A stretch of 64,000 nt of DNA from Streptomyces sp. NBC_01431 (GCF_036231355.1 NZ_CP109496.1:1488001-1552000); one strand, 5' to 3'; shown: positions 8,628 through 17,604, counted from the stretch's first letter. Notes: generated by a model from the letters alone, not told the origin. A program made the numbers and translations.

Positions 8628-9133
8628 CACAGGACCTCCACGGCATTGATCACGCTAGGACGCGACCACAACACCGTGGAGTGGCTGAAGAGCGGAACCG
8701 CTCTCGACGAAGTACTTTCAACGGCGGACATCTCGACGTGTGGGCCGGCGGCTGGACCACACAACGTCGACAAGCTCCCAGTGCCCGTTCGGATATGAGG
8801 AGCGGCCTGGTCGACCTCGGGCCTACGACCGCTTCGAGCACGTGCAGTGTTCCAGACACTCTATGGTCCCGCTCGCCCTGGCCACCGCCGCGCCGGGGAT
8901 CTAGGTCTCATCGGCGCGGAGGGGCCACCGATCCATGGATTCTGCATGGATGGCCCGATCCATGGCCCTGCTGGCCGCTACCGCCCAGCGGCATGGGCGG
9001 GCTCGCTATCCGTTGTGCTTGAACCAGGGAATGGCCGTCGGCGACTACGGCTTCGAATCTGTAGCTCAGCCGGGCTCCATAGCCAGGCGCCCGGGCCCCG
9101 GGACCCCCGGCGCAAACCTCAGACGCTGCCCAA

Positions 9134-9168
9134 AGTGCGCCCTCACGCCATAGGCGTAAGGGCGCACT
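9134..9168. terminator. strong hairpin, likely terminator or attenuator
   Basis: Perfect 10-bp arms AGTGCGCCCT and AGGGCGCACT, with a further CGCC/GGCG pairing inside, followed by CTCTTTCGTC. A second hairpin with arms CTCCCCTTC and GAAGGGGAG follows at 9179-9199. Together they insulate the XRE gene from upstream reading or form a leader structure. Confidence 0.6.
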
Positions 9169-9203
9169 CTTTCGTCATCTCCCCTTCCTCGAAGGGGAGT
9201 AGC

Positions 9204-9226
9204 GTTCTGAGTGTCTAGGTCAGAAC
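9204..9226. promoter_or_regulatory. inverted repeat upstream of XRE regulator, likely operator
   Basis: GTTCTGA-N9-TCAGAAC, perfect 7-bp arms, ending one base before the GGAG ribosome site and 10 bases before the ATG of the XRE gene. Position and symmetry suit autoregulation by the encoded HTH protein. Inferred; not a known motif. Confidence 0.55.
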
Positions 9227-9236
9227 GGAGTTCAGT

Positions 9237-10472
9237 ATGCCCAATCCGAACGACACCGAGCCCGAGACAACGTCGACCTTCGCCCAGCGCGTACGCCGCG
9301 CACGGGAGCACAAGGGTATGACGCGCGTTGCGGCAGCTGCACGAGTGGGCCGCTCCTACGAATGGTGGAAAGCCATCGAGACAGGCCGCCTGCGTATGCC
9401 TCGGCTGCCCATGCTCCTGAGGATGGCCGATGTCCTCGACGCTGCTTCACTCGCTGCTCTAACAGGCGATGACCGTGTCACCGCGTCCACGTACAGCAAT
9501 CTCGCCCATCCCTCGCTGCAGCGAGTAAAGGACTCCCTCACCTCGTACACGCTCGGCACCAGCAACGAGGAGCCGCAGAGCCCCAAAGCGCTGGCGGCCC
9601 GCGTCCGGCAGGCGTGGCAGCTCTGGCATGGCATCGGCGACCACCGCACGCATGTCGCTGACGTGCTGCCCGGCCTGCTTGCAGACCTTCAGCACTCCGC
9701 CCGGGCCTGGGACGGGGTGCAGCGGCGGCATGCCCTCGTCGACCTGGCCCAGGTCTATCACCTCGCGCAGCTCTACCTGTCGTTCCAGCCTGCTCCCGAG
9801 CTGGTGATGCTGACCGGGGACCGGGCCATGGCGGCCGCGCAAGACGCGGACAGCCCGCACGCCATCGCCGCCGCCGCTTGGTACATGAACCACGTGTATC
9901 GGGACGCCGGAGAGGCACATGAAGCGCGTGTGGAACTGGCCATGCAGGCATCGGAGTTGCTCCAGAGGGACCGTAGCGACGAGGACCTGGCCTGCTGGGG
10001 ACTGCTGCACCTCGCAGCCGCCCTCTCGTACGCGAAGATCGGCCAGGCGGGGAGCGCGGACTACCACTGGGACAAGGCCGATGACGCGGCCAAGGCCCTC
10101 GGAGCCCCGTACTCCCATCCTTGGCTGATCTTCGGGCGGGGCATGGTCGATGCCTACCGGTTGACCATGAACATCGACCTTCCTCGGCGCGGGCCCGCGG
10201 TGGATGCGGCTGCCGGCCTGAGCTTGGAGGCAATGCCGTCAGCGACCCGGCGGGGGTTCCACTCGATCGAGCAGGCGCGCGCTTACTCGCTGGCCGGGGA
10301 GGACATCGCGACCGTGCACTTCCTAGAAGCGGCGAACCGGCTCAGTCCGGAGACGGCACGGTTCAACCTCTTCGCTCGAAGCTCGGTGGCGGACCTGATG
10401 GAGTCGGGTGCGGCCTCGATCCGCCCTGGTGCGCGTGCACTGGCTCGGGAGTGGGACGTACAGGCCGCGTAG
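9237..10472 (+). CDS. XRE-family regulator with C-terminal TPR-like domain
   Basis: 411 residues. Residues ~14-60 form a lambda-repressor-type HTH (FAQRVRRAREHKGMTRVAAAARVGRSYEWWKAIETGR). The rest is a long helical region with TPR-like repeats (ARVELAMQASELLQRDRSDEDLACWGLLHLAAALSYAKIGQ), the layout of the many actinobacterial XRE regulators that bind small ligands or partner proteins. It has a GGAG site and an inverted repeat directly upstream, and two small genes follow on the same strand after a pair of direct repeats. The signal it senses is unknown. Confidence 0.88.
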   Translation: MPNPNDTEPETTSTFAQRVRRAREHKGMTRVAAAARVGRSYEWWKAIETGRLRMPRLPMLLRMADVLDAASLAALTGDDRVTASTYSNLAHPSLQRVKDSLTSYTLGTSNEEPQSPKALAARVRQAWQLWHGIGDHRTHVADVLPGLLADLQHSARAWDGVQRRHALVDLAQVYHLAQLYLSFQPAPELVMLTGDRAMAAAQDADSPHAIAAAAWYMNHVYRDAGEAHEARVELAMQASELLQRDRSDEDLACWGLLHLAAALSYAKIGQAGSADYHWDKADDAAKALGAPYSHPWLIFGRGMVDAYRLTMNIDLPRRGPAVDAAAGLSLEAMPSATRRGFHSIEQARAYSLAGEDIATVHFLEAANRLSPETARFNLFARSSVADLMESGAASIRPGARALAREWDVQAA

Positions 10473-10480
10473 GTACAGGC

Positions 10481-10524
10481 CGTACCCATAATTGAGGGGG
10501 CATCGCGCGTACCCATGAACTGAG
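10481..10524. promoter_or_regulatory. direct repeats before the next gene, possible operator
   Basis: CGTACCCATAATTGAG (10481-10496) is repeated as CGTACCCATGAACTGAG (10508-10524), 27 bases apart, in the short gap between the XRE gene and the gene at 10576. Two near-identical words on one helical face suggest a binding site for the XRE protein. Inferred from spacing only. Confidence 0.45.
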
Positions 10525-10575
10525 TCACACCCTCCTACGGTCGGTGGAAGAACAACCACCGACCGAGGGGTTCTC

Positions 10576-11070
10576 GTGGATACCACGATCGACGGACAGA
10601 GAGCAGCCGTCGCCGCATGGCTCGCCAGCAGCCTCAAAAGGCCCAGTAACGCCGGTCAGGAGTGGACTGACGTTGGCATCGCTGTCCTCGCGCTGGGGCG
10701 CCGCTTCTCGGCTGTCCGCATCGCGGAAGAGCTGGTGTACGCCGTCACCGCCGACACGAACCACGCCACGCTGGCCCACCTCCTGCGCGACATCCTGCAC
10801 GGACCCGTCATCCACGACCCGCGGGGGCAACGGTTCTACGCACTTGTGCCCCCTTCACCATCCAACGGGAGCCTAGGCCGGTACGCGACGTACCTCGGCC
10901 TCGGTCACTACGTAGGCGTCCCCAGGGTCGAACGCACCGGGCCTCACGAGTCCCTCGCAAGCTACTGGGCCGTACCCATGATCCGGCCCAACGACCTGTG
11001 TGACCCGATCCGGCTGGATGGCATGCTCACGGTCGGCTCGGCCGAGCTGGCCAGTCAAGGCGAGACGTGA
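10576..11070 (+). CDS. conserved small protein next to XRE regulator
   Basis: 164 residues from a GTG start. The N-terminal half is helical (VAAWLASSLKRPSNAGQEWTDVGIAVLALGRRF) and the C-terminal half mixed (GRYATYLGLGHYVGVPRVERTGPHESLASYWAVPMIRP). I do not recognise a named domain. It follows the XRE gene and overlaps the next gene by GTGA, so the two small products are made together. Pairs of small genes beside such XRE regulators are common in Streptomyces and often work with them; the role here is unproven. Confidence 0.7.
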   Translation: MDTTIDGQRAAVAAWLASSLKRPSNAGQEWTDVGIAVLALGRRFSAVRIAEELVYAVTADTNHATLAHLLRDILHGPVIHDPRGQRFYALVPPSPSNGSLGRYATYLGLGHYVGVPRVERTGPHESLASYWAVPMIRPNDLCDPIRLDGMLTVGSAELASQGET

Positions 11071-11306
11071 CACCGACACAGAGCCCGAGCACCTACGTGA
11101 CCCCCGAGTGCCGAGAGGCTCGAAAACTCCGCTGGGAGGCGGGACACCTTCACTGCCCTGGGCCACTCGAAGTACGGCAGCCGTCGGGCACTGTGGCCCT
11201 CGAACTACTCAAGTGCGCATGCCTCTGCCACCAGAAGAAGCCCGAAGTCGCACCGACCAAGTCGGTCTGGGCGACCTTCGAGATGGCACAGCCGACCAGC
11301 ACTTGA
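11067..11306 (+). CDS. 79-residue cysteine-containing small protein
   Basis: Short protein from a GTG that overlaps the previous stop (GTGA). It holds spaced Cys and His residues (PECREARKL, GHLHCPGP, LLKCACLCHQKK), which could bind metal as a small zinc-finger-like unit. No family recognised. The coupling to the 164-residue gene and the shared neighbourhood with the XRE regulator are the main clues. Confidence 0.6.
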   Translation: MTPTQSPSTYVTPECREARKLRWEAGHLHCPGPLEVRQPSGTVALELLKCACLCHQKKPEVAPTKSVWATFEMAQPTST

Positions 11307-11434
11307 TCCCTGGCTTCAATTCGATGTAGAGCGACAGCAGTTCAGTCCGCTCCGCCGGCGGGCGGGTTCGTACGGCTCGCCCACCGGCACGAACGACATG
11401 CAGCCCGGAGAACCTTCCGGTGGGGCGCACGACC

Positions 11435-11908
11435 TCAGGCGGTACTGCTGTTGACTCGGTAGACGATCTTGCCGTCGAACTCTGCGAACCCAAGGTCTTG
11501 GTAGAAGGAGCGAGCGGCGGGGTTGTCGCGGTCCGTGGTCCACTCGACCCGGCTGCATCCCGGGCGGCCGTCCGCGATGGCGCGGAGCTCGTTCATGAGG
11601 CGGGCGCCGATACCCTGCCGGCGGAGGGTGTCGCGGACGTAGAGCTCTTTTAGGTAGAGCGAGTGGGTCGACCCTGCCGAGGGCCAGAGGTAGGAATAGG
11701 CGGCAAGGCCGACGATGTCGCCCGCCTCGTCCTCTACCAGTAGTGCGGAGGCCAGCGGCGGAGCCCCGAACAGGGCCTCCTCCACCTGCGCCTGTCGCTC
11801 GTCGAAGGGCTGGATCTCTGTCGAACCGTAGAATCGCTCGATCTCTTCGATCAGTTGGGCCACGGCCCGGACATCGCTTTTCTCGGCAGGTCGGATCGTC
11901 ACGCTCAT
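11435..11908 (-). CDS. GNAT-family N-acetyltransferase
   Basis: 157 residues, a single complete GNAT domain. Acetyl-CoA binding motif A is visible as LKELYVRDTLRRQGIGARLMNEL (Q/R-x-x-G-x-G/A), and the final strand as ARSFYQDLGFAEFDGKIVYRV. Such enzymes transfer acetyl groups to amines of antibiotics, proteins or small metabolites. It is the last of the minus-strand genes that follow the radical SAM gene, about 90 bases away, so it may modify the same peptide, though a general role is as likely. Confidence 0.88.
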   Translation of the reverse strand: MSVTIRPAEKSDVRAVAQLIEEIERFYGSTEIQPFDERQAQVEEALFGAPPLASALLVEDEAGDIVGLAAYSYLWPSAGSTHSLYLKELYVRDTLRRQGIGARLMNELRAIADGRPGCSRVEWTTDRDNPAARSFYQDLGFAEFDGKIVYRVNSSTA

Positions 11909-11995
11909 CGGCGTCTCCTATTGTTCGTCGTTCGCACGCACCAGTGGGGTCTCCCATCCTCGCAGCGCAGAGGGACTCGCGGTCGGCCAAGGGAA

Positions 11996-13141
11996 TCAGG
12001 AGGCTGGTGCGCCCAGCTTCCAGTCGTGCCGCCGGAGCGAGTCCTGAATGTGCCGTATGAGGTACTCCAGGTCTGCGCAGTAGACGGAAGGGTTGCGGTA
12101 TCCGCGGGCCGCGCTGAAGCGGTGCGGGAGGTAGCCGCCTCCGCATACTTCCACCAGCGGACAGCTCTGGCACTGCTCGGCCAGTGCGCTCTTGCCGTGC
12201 TGCCGGTGCAGGAGTTTGGGGTGGTGAATGGCTTCGTCAAGGGACTCGTTGTAGACATCGAGCCCGAGCCAGGAGGCGCCTTCCTCAACGGAGCGCAGAG
12301 TGTCCACGCCCTCGATCGAGCCGTCGGACTCGATCACGATGCTGGTCGGCGGTGCCAGCCCGAGGGATTCCACCGCACTGTGCACGCCGGAGCTGAGGGC
12401 CACGATGTCCTCCAGCATCCGGACGCTGTGCCGGCACTGGGGGCGAGCGAGCCAGGCGTCATAGACGCGGCTCATCCAGAGTCCGTATTCGGGGAGCGCG
12501 GGATCGTTCCGATGTGGTGGTTCGTCGTGTGTCCCGTGCGGCAGGCCGAAGTCGATCGTCGGAGGCTCAAAGGATGCCAGGTAGTCGTGGACCTCTACCG
12601 GGTCGTTGGCCAGGTCCACGACGGCGAGCAACCCGGCGAACAGATGCGGCCGGCTGCGCAGCAGCTCGATACCTCGAACCGCCGAAGCCGCGCTGGAGCG
12701 GGAGGCATGCGTCAGGCGGTGCCGGTCATTCGCGGCGGGCGGTCCATCGAGGCTGACACCGACGGAGACTTCGTACTGCTCAAAGAGATCGAGCCAGGCC
12801 GCCGAGAGGAGCGTGCCGTTGGTCTGAAGCTCGAAGCGAACCTCGGTGTCCGGTGGGATTCCCTCCCGGAGCGCACGGAGGAGGTCCTCCAGGTGCCGAG
12901 GGCCGGCGAGCAGCGGCTCGCCGCCGTGGAGCACAACATGCACGGTCCGCAGGCCGTACTTCGTTGTGTGCTCGGCGATTCTGCGGGCCGCCGCACGGGC
13001 CACGTCCACGCTCATACGCGCTGGGAGGGTCCGCCACGCCTGATCTTGCGAGTTGAAGACGTAGCAGTAGTCGCAGTCGATGTTGCAGCGATTCGCGACC
13101 TTGAGGATGAATGACCGGAAGGGCGTATGAGGCGGCGTCAT
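11996..13141 (-). CDS. FxsB-like radical SAM/SPASM peptide-modifying enzyme
   Basis: 381 residues. The SAM 4Fe-4S site is CNIDCDYCYV (Cys19, Cys23, Cys26). Further core motifs are HGGEPLL and the strand with FELQTNGTLL. The C-terminal SPASM-type cluster region holds CQSCPLVEVCGGGYLPHRF (Cys324, Cys327, Cys333) and PSVYCADLEYLIRHI, the signature of the FxsB family, which act on FxSxx-tailed peptides and belong to the three-residue cyclophane-forming ('triceptide') enzymes. A 61-residue candidate substrate gene ends 14 bases upstream. The start ATG has no clear ribosome site, so coupling to the peptide is likely. Confidence 0.9.
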   Translation of the reverse strand: MTPPHTPFRSFILKVANRCNIDCDYCYVFNSQDQAWRTLPARMSVDVARAAARRIAEHTTKYGLRTVHVVLHGGEPLLAGPRHLEDLLRALREGIPPDTEVRFELQTNGTLLSAAWLDLFEQYEVSVGVSLDGPPAANDRHRLTHASRSSAASAVRGIELLRSRPHLFAGLLAVVDLANDPVEVHDYLASFEPPTIDFGLPHGTHDEPPHRNDPALPEYGLWMSRVYDAWLARPQCRHSVRMLEDIVALSSGVHSAVESLGLAPPTSIVIESDGSIEGVDTLRSVEEGASWLGLDVYNESLDEAIHHPKLLHRQHGKSALAEQCQSCPLVEVCGGGYLPHRFSAARGYRNPSVYCADLEYLIRHIQDSLRRHDWKLGAPAS

Positions 13142-13155
13142 TTTAGCGAGAACAG

Positions 13156-13341
13156 TCAGACAGGAAAGGGCCAGATGATCGAGGCCATGTGTGCGCCTTC
13201 ACCGACCTTGTTCGAGGCGGCCTGTTCCGCTGCCAGGCGCTGGTGGACTCGGGCAGCGACCCGGTCCAGGACCACGTTGCCGAGCGGCACTTCCATGGCC
13301 TCGGCGGGGGACAGCCCGGGAACAGTCGTAGGTGACGGCAT
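13156..13341 (-). CDS. candidate precursor peptide of the radical SAM enzyme
   Basis: 61 residues with a GAGGAG ribosome site before the ATG at 13341. The middle (VPLGNVVLDRVAARVHQRL) looks like the leader helix of FxsA-type precursors. The tail is ...SIIWPFPV and lacks the usual FxSxx ending. Two aromatic residues near the end (Trp and Phe) could each head a three-residue ring (Trp-Pro-Phe or Phe-Pro-Val), as FxsB relatives do. That it is the substrate is inferred from position, size and the aromatic C-terminus. Confidence 0.65.
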   Translation of the reverse strand: MPSPTTVPGLSPAEAMEVPLGNVVLDRVAARVHQRLAAEQAASNKVGEGAHMASIIWPFPV

Positions 13342-13537
13342 GCAACGCTCCTCGTGGTGTGCGCCAGCGATCGGGAAGGATCATAAAGCAGCGCGGTACA
13401 AAGGCAGTTGGGGCTGACTGATCAGCTGGCAACGTAGCAGCGGGCGGGGCGCACTGGCATACAAAATTCAGCCACATGACCTTGCTGTTGGCATGGCCGC
13501 GACCAAGGCCAAACCGAGCACGCACGAGAGGGGCTGT

Positions 13538-16324
13538 CTACCGCGCCTGTGTGGCCAGCAGACGCTCGACCTCATCAACTGCCCGGGTTGAGCCCAAGCG
13601 TCCGTATATGGCCAGTGCTTCGCGTAGCGATTCCCCTGCGAGGTCGGCTGCGCCCGTCGCCAGCCCGCAGCGGCCGATTCCCTCCAACGCCCGAGCTTCC
13701 TCAAGCGGGCACTTGATGTCCCGAGCGAGGCTCAGCGCACGGCTAGAGCGCTCTCGGGCTTCAGCCGCTTCGCCGGAGGTACACAGCAACAGTGCCTGGT
13801 GGTTCAGCACCTCTGCTTCGCCGCACCGATCACCCAATTCACGCAGAATCGCCAGGCTCTGTCCGAACGCGTCCGCAGCGCCCGCCCTGTCTCCTGCGAC
13901 TCCTCGCGCCGCGCCCAGTTCGCTCAAAGCGGCGGCCTCGCCGCCCCGGCTTCCCAGGTCGCGATAGAGGCCAAGCGCTTCTTCCTGCGCGCGCATCGCG
14001 TCCGTCGGCCGCTCGGCAAGTCGCTCCAGGACTCCCAGGTACCGGATGCTGTTTGCCCGGCCGAACTGGTCACCGAGGTCCGTGAAGTTCTCGAGTGCAT
14101 GCGTGTGCGCTTCCCGCGAACCGGCCAGATCGCCAGTCAGCCGATGCACCACACCGAGCTCGTTCAGTGCATAGCCCTGGTGGACCCGGTCGTTGAGCTC
14201 CCTATAGATGTCGTACGCCTCGCCATGCCGCTGAGCAGCCAGGTCGTACTCACCCATCAAGCAGTGGACAACACCAAGGTCACGCAGCGAGTTCGCCTCC
14301 CCATACCGATCAGTCAGCTCTCGGTAGATGGACAGCGCCTCGGACTGCGTCACGACGGCCTCGTCGAACTTGCTGGTCTGGCGGCGCACCATGCCGAGAT
14401 CCGCGAGAGCGTTGGCCTGCCCAAGTCGGTCTCCCAGGTCTCGGTAGATCGTCAGGGCTTCTGTCTGCGCTTGGGCGGATGCCTCGTTGTCTGCCGTCAG
14501 GTACCAGACGATACCCACCTGGTTGAGCGCGTTGGCCTTCCCTCGTAGATCACCGACTGTGTTGTAGTGCGACACCGCCTCGTTCAGCGCCTCAGCCGCC
14601 TTGGCGTAGTCCGCCGTGAACCGGCGGATGACACCGAGTTCGGCCAACGCATCAGCCAAGGCCTGCTCGTCTCCTGTGCGTTGGGCCGCGTCGGCAGCAG
14701 TGCGGTGGAGGCTGACGGCTTGATCCCACGGTCCCGCCTGCCGCAGGAAGGGAGCCATGGCCCCGGCCAGTCGGATGACCGTGGAGTGCAGGGCGAGGTT
14801 GCTCGCCTGCTCGATACAGGCCAATACATTCGGGCGCTCGTTCTCCAACCAGCCCAGAGCAGCCTCCCGCGTTCCCAGGTCGGGAATCTGCACACTCGGT
14901 GGCACCTCAGGGTCAGGCCCAGACCGGGAAACGGCTCCGGCCCGAACGAGATGCCGGTTCACGCTGGCCAGAGTGGCCAGGTAATACGTGCACACCCGCT
15001 GAACTGCCTGAACTCGGTCCATACTGTCCCCCTCGTCAGCGAGGCTTCGGGCATAGTCACGGAGCAGGTCATGGAGGCGGTACCGGCTCACCGGGTTCTC
15101 GTCGATCAGATGGTCCTCGTAGAGCGCGTCGAAGTGCCGGCGCGCCTCCGCCACCGATACCGAGTCAAGCGCAGCGCCGACGTAGGCGTCGATATCCGCG
15201 CCCGGATAGAAGCCCAGCCGACGGAAGAACCGCTGTCGCTCCGCCGGAAGATCCGCGTAGGAGAGATCGAACGCCGCCGCCACCGCACGCTCACCGGCAC
15301 GCATCTCACCCAGTCGCCCCTGTGCGGCCGACAACCGGTCACGCAGGTCCTCGGCACTCCAAGCCGGGTGGTGCCGCAGTCGGGCCGCCAGGAGAGAAAC
15401 GCCCAGCGGCAACGAGCCGCACAACCGGACCAGGTCCTCCAGCACAGCCCGGTCAAGACTCTCCGGAGGCCGTCCACTGAGCTGCGTGAACAGGGCCATG
15501 GCGTGGTCAGACGGCAGAGCCTCGACCGCCAACACCACCTCCTCGTGCACAGCCAGCCGCTTGCGACTGGTCACGAGTACGAGGCAGCCACCACCGGCGG
15601 GGAGGAGCGGTTCCAACTGCCCATAACTGGCCGCGTTGTCGAGGATGAGCAAGGCCTTCTTGCCGGCAAGGCGACTGCGCCACATGGCGGCACGGGCCTC
15701 GCTGACCGCGCCCACGTCGTCGCCGACGGGGATGCGCTGTGTGGGCACCCCGGTAGCCGTCAGCAGGGACGCCAGCGCCTCGGTGGCCTGGACCGGAGTT
15801 CGGCCCGGGGTGTGCCCGTTCAGGTTCACGAAGAGCTGGCCGTCCGGAAATCGCTCCGCCAACGCATGCCCGGCATGCACAACGAAAGCGGTCTTCCCAA
15901 CGCCCGGCATGCCGTCGATCACGTGAACCGGCAGCGGCTCCCCGCTGTCCTGAGAAATCTCCACCAGGTCGGTCAACCGCTCAAGCTCCGCAGACCGGTC
16001 GGTGAACGCGGCCGTGTCTCTCGGCAGAGCCCGCAGCACCAAAGCGGCCCCCGGCGGCTCCACCCCGTCGTCCGGGCGGACGAGGGGGTTCGGCGCACCG
16101 TCAGGGGCGCCGCTGTCCGAAAGGACCGCGAGCAGTGCCGTCAGTCCAATCAGTACCGCCCCCAGCACTCCCAATGACAGCCATCCATGCTGCTGCACCA
16201 CACCGAGCGCACCAGGCCAATGCGCCTGCGCCGACACCGCGTTCGTGACCAGCCCGACCAACATCGTCATCAGAGCCCCACCGCCGGCGAGGGCGATGAC
16301 CAGGACTGTCCGTCGTGGCCTCAT
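13538..16324 (-). CDS. membrane-anchored NB-ARC/TPR (FxsT-like) protein
   Basis: 928 residues. Two transmembrane helices lie near residues 6-30 and 47-68. The NB-ARC/STAND NTPase follows: Walker A in GMPGVGKTAF (Lys144), Walker B LLILDNA (Asp229), and the winged-helix part to ~460. From ~560 to the end there are about nine TPR units (e.g. NALNQVGIVWYLTADNEASAQAQTEALTIYRDLGD). FxsT proteins of this build accompany FxsB peptide loci in actinobacteria, and STAND proteins often act as sensors or in immunity. Here it lies upstream of the peptide and enzyme genes, about 200 bases from the peptide. The N-terminal membrane anchor is a notable addition. Confidence 0.85.
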   Translation of the reverse strand: MRPRRTVLVIALAGGGALMTMLVGLVTNAVSAQAHWPGALGVVQQHGWLSLGVLGAVLIGLTALLAVLSDSGAPDGAPNPLVRPDDGVEPPGAALVLRALPRDTAAFTDRSAELERLTDLVEISQDSGEPLPVHVIDGMPGVGKTAFVVHAGHALAERFPDGQLFVNLNGHTPGRTPVQATEALASLLTATGVPTQRIPVGDDVGAVSEARAAMWRSRLAGKKALLILDNAASYGQLEPLLPAGGGCLVLVTSRKRLAVHEEVVLAVEALPSDHAMALFTQLSGRPPESLDRAVLEDLVRLCGSLPLGVSLLAARLRHHPAWSAEDLRDRLSAAQGRLGEMRAGERAVAAAFDLSYADLPAERQRFFRRLGFYPGADIDAYVGAALDSVSVAEARRHFDALYEDHLIDENPVSRYRLHDLLRDYARSLADEGDSMDRVQAVQRVCTYYLATLASVNRHLVRAGAVSRSGPDPEVPPSVQIPDLGTREAALGWLENERPNVLACIEQASNLALHSTVIRLAGAMAPFLRQAGPWDQAVSLHRTAADAAQRTGDEQALADALAELGVIRRFTADYAKAAEALNEAVSHYNTVGDLRGKANALNQVGIVWYLTADNEASAQAQTEALTIYRDLGDRLGQANALADLGMVRRQTSKFDEAVVTQSEALSIYRELTDRYGEANSLRDLGVVHCLMGEYDLAAQRHGEAYDIYRELNDRVHQGYALNELGVVHRLTGDLAGSREAHTHALENFTDLGDQFGRANSIRYLGVLERLAERPTDAMRAQEEALGLYRDLGSRGGEAAALSELGAARGVAGDRAGAADAFGQSLAILRELGDRCGEAEVLNHQALLLCTSGEAAEARERSSRALSLARDIKCPLEEARALEGIGRCGLATGAADLAGESLREALAIYGRLGSTRAVDEVERLLATQAR

Positions 16325-16566
16325 GAGCCCACCGCCCCAAGGCGTGTAAGCCGCTCCGCGACCGCTCCCGGATCAGTGCCCAGATAGCCACAAGTCGCAG
16401 TGCGCGGCTTTGCCAGGCGTTCTGGATGCCCTCCCCGTACGCTGAACCCCGATGGTCCCGTCGGAGTTTTGCCCTTCGTGTCGACCGCCAGACAGGTAGG
16501 GCGGTCCACCGCCCTCCCTTCCCGGTCGTCGGACCGGAACGGTGCGCACCCACCTGGTTTGGACAC
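16321..16566 (-). CDS. possible short gene coupled to the NB-ARC/TPR gene
   Basis: An 81-codon frame ends with the words GTDPGAVAERLTRLGAVGS and its TGA overlaps the ATG of the NB-ARC gene (ATGA). The end of the frame looks protein-like; the start does not. It may be the C-terminal remnant of a longer gene that once preceded the NB-ARC gene. Weak support beyond the overlap. Confidence 0.3.
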   Translation of the reverse strand: MSKPGGCAPFRSDDREGRAVDRPTCLAVDTKGKTPTGPSGFSVRGGHPERLAKPRTATCGYLGTDPGAVAERLTRLGAVGS

Positions 16567-16773
16567 CTAGAAAGCCCCCGAGATCGACTGCCCAATCGTC
16601 ACAGCGCATCAGGTCCCCCAGCAGTGGGTCAAGGGCTCCACAGGCCAACATCCGCAGTAGCTTCCATGCCAGAAGCAAGCAGCCAGCAGCACCTCCCAGG
16701 TCACAAATCATCCTCTGCAAGGTTCGACGGTCATCGGTGATCGATCCCGGCAGGACTTGCGCAACCATGACGC
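16567..16773. other. intergenic, possible IS630 end
   Basis: No gene seen in this stretch. The left end of the IS630-type remnant should lie here but terminal repeats could not be identified. Confidence 0.35.
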
Positions 16774-17349
16774 TTGGCCGCCGCCGCGGCGAAGGCGGTC
16801 AGAACTTTGCGTTCGACGGCGGGGGTGGGCGCCGTGGAGGTGAGCGGTTCGCGCTCGGACACCACCCCGCCCGGCCGGTCCTGGGCGCCAGCCGGGCAGA
16901 CCCCGACCGTGAAGGTCAGCGCCCGCCGGTTCCGCGTGAACATCATGTCCGCGATCGCCTCCCGCGGCTCGCTCTGGTTCACCGTGTTCACCGGGAAGTT
17001 CACCGCGAAGGTCTTCATCACCTTCCTCGACCGGCTCGCCCGCCAGGCCGGACGGAAGGTCCACGTCATCGCCGACCGGCACCCCGTCCACGGCGCCAAG
17101 GCCGTGACCGCCTGGCTCGCCGACAACACGGACTGCGTCGAGCTGCACCCGATGCCCGGATACAGCCCCGAACTCAACCCCGACGGGCTCCTCAACGCGG
17201 ACATCAAGCGGAACGTCCACGCCGCACGCGCCGCCTCCGCCGACAATCTCGCCCACGAGACCCGCCGCTTCCTCCACCGACGCCAGCACCAACCCCACCA
17301 CGTCCGCGGCTACTTCCACGCCCACCACGTCCGATACACCCTCGAATAG
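16774..17349 (+). pseudogene. IS630-family transposase remnant
   Basis: The frame encodes only the C-terminal catalytic part of an IS630 (Tc1/mariner-like) transposase: SRSDTTPPGRSWAPAGQTPTVKV, VIADRHPVHGAKAVTAWLADN and YSPELNPDGLLNADIKRNV. The first catalytic block, normally with an aspartate before xxGLRSD, reads AVEVSGSRSD, so the first acidic residue is not in place. The N-terminal HTH is absent. It is a truncated, inactive copy lying against a truncated gene to its right. Confidence 0.8.
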
Positions 17350-17380
17350 GCAACCAGACAGTTTCGGCTCAATAAGTCAA

Positions 17381-17599
17381 ACCCTGGAGTTCACGCCCAG
17401 TGTCTCCGCACTTCGTCGGGTCGCCCAGCAGAACGGCCTTCGGTTGATCGCCGAGGCCGACGGTGAGCAGCAGACCACGATGCTCACCCAGCCTTCGGTG
17501 CAAGAGACCCTGACCACCGTGGTGGCAAAGGCCGACGTCGGCGAGGGCGCGGAGTTGTACCTGAAGGTCGGCCGGAAGGTCGCACGCGTAGAACGCTGA
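17381..17599 (+). pseudogene. C-terminal remnant of a gene cut by the IS630 element
   Basis: An open stretch of 72 codons ends at 17599: it reads TLEFTPSVSALRRVAQQNG, then VQETLTTVVAKADVGEGAEL and YLKVGRKVARVER. It has no start codon or ribosome site, and a strong hairpin follows six bases after the stop, as at a true 3' end. The 5' part is missing beyond the IS630 remnant. Family not recognised. Confidence 0.5.
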
Positions 17600-17604
17600 G
17601 AACC

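Larger units (their letters stand above)
8628..9236. other. intergenic region with repeated ATCCATGG words
   Basis: 609 bases without a convincing gene. ATCCATGGAT (8930-8939) is a perfect palindrome and related words (GCATGGAT, GATCCATGG) recur at 8943-8964. The right end holds two hairpins and an inverted repeat listed separately, upstream of the XRE regulator. Confidence 0.45.

Noticed and set aside
9050..9120. possible tRNA (CTGTAGCTCAGCCGGG stretch)
   Set aside because: No acceptor, anticodon or T stems pair; only the D-arm-like word is present.
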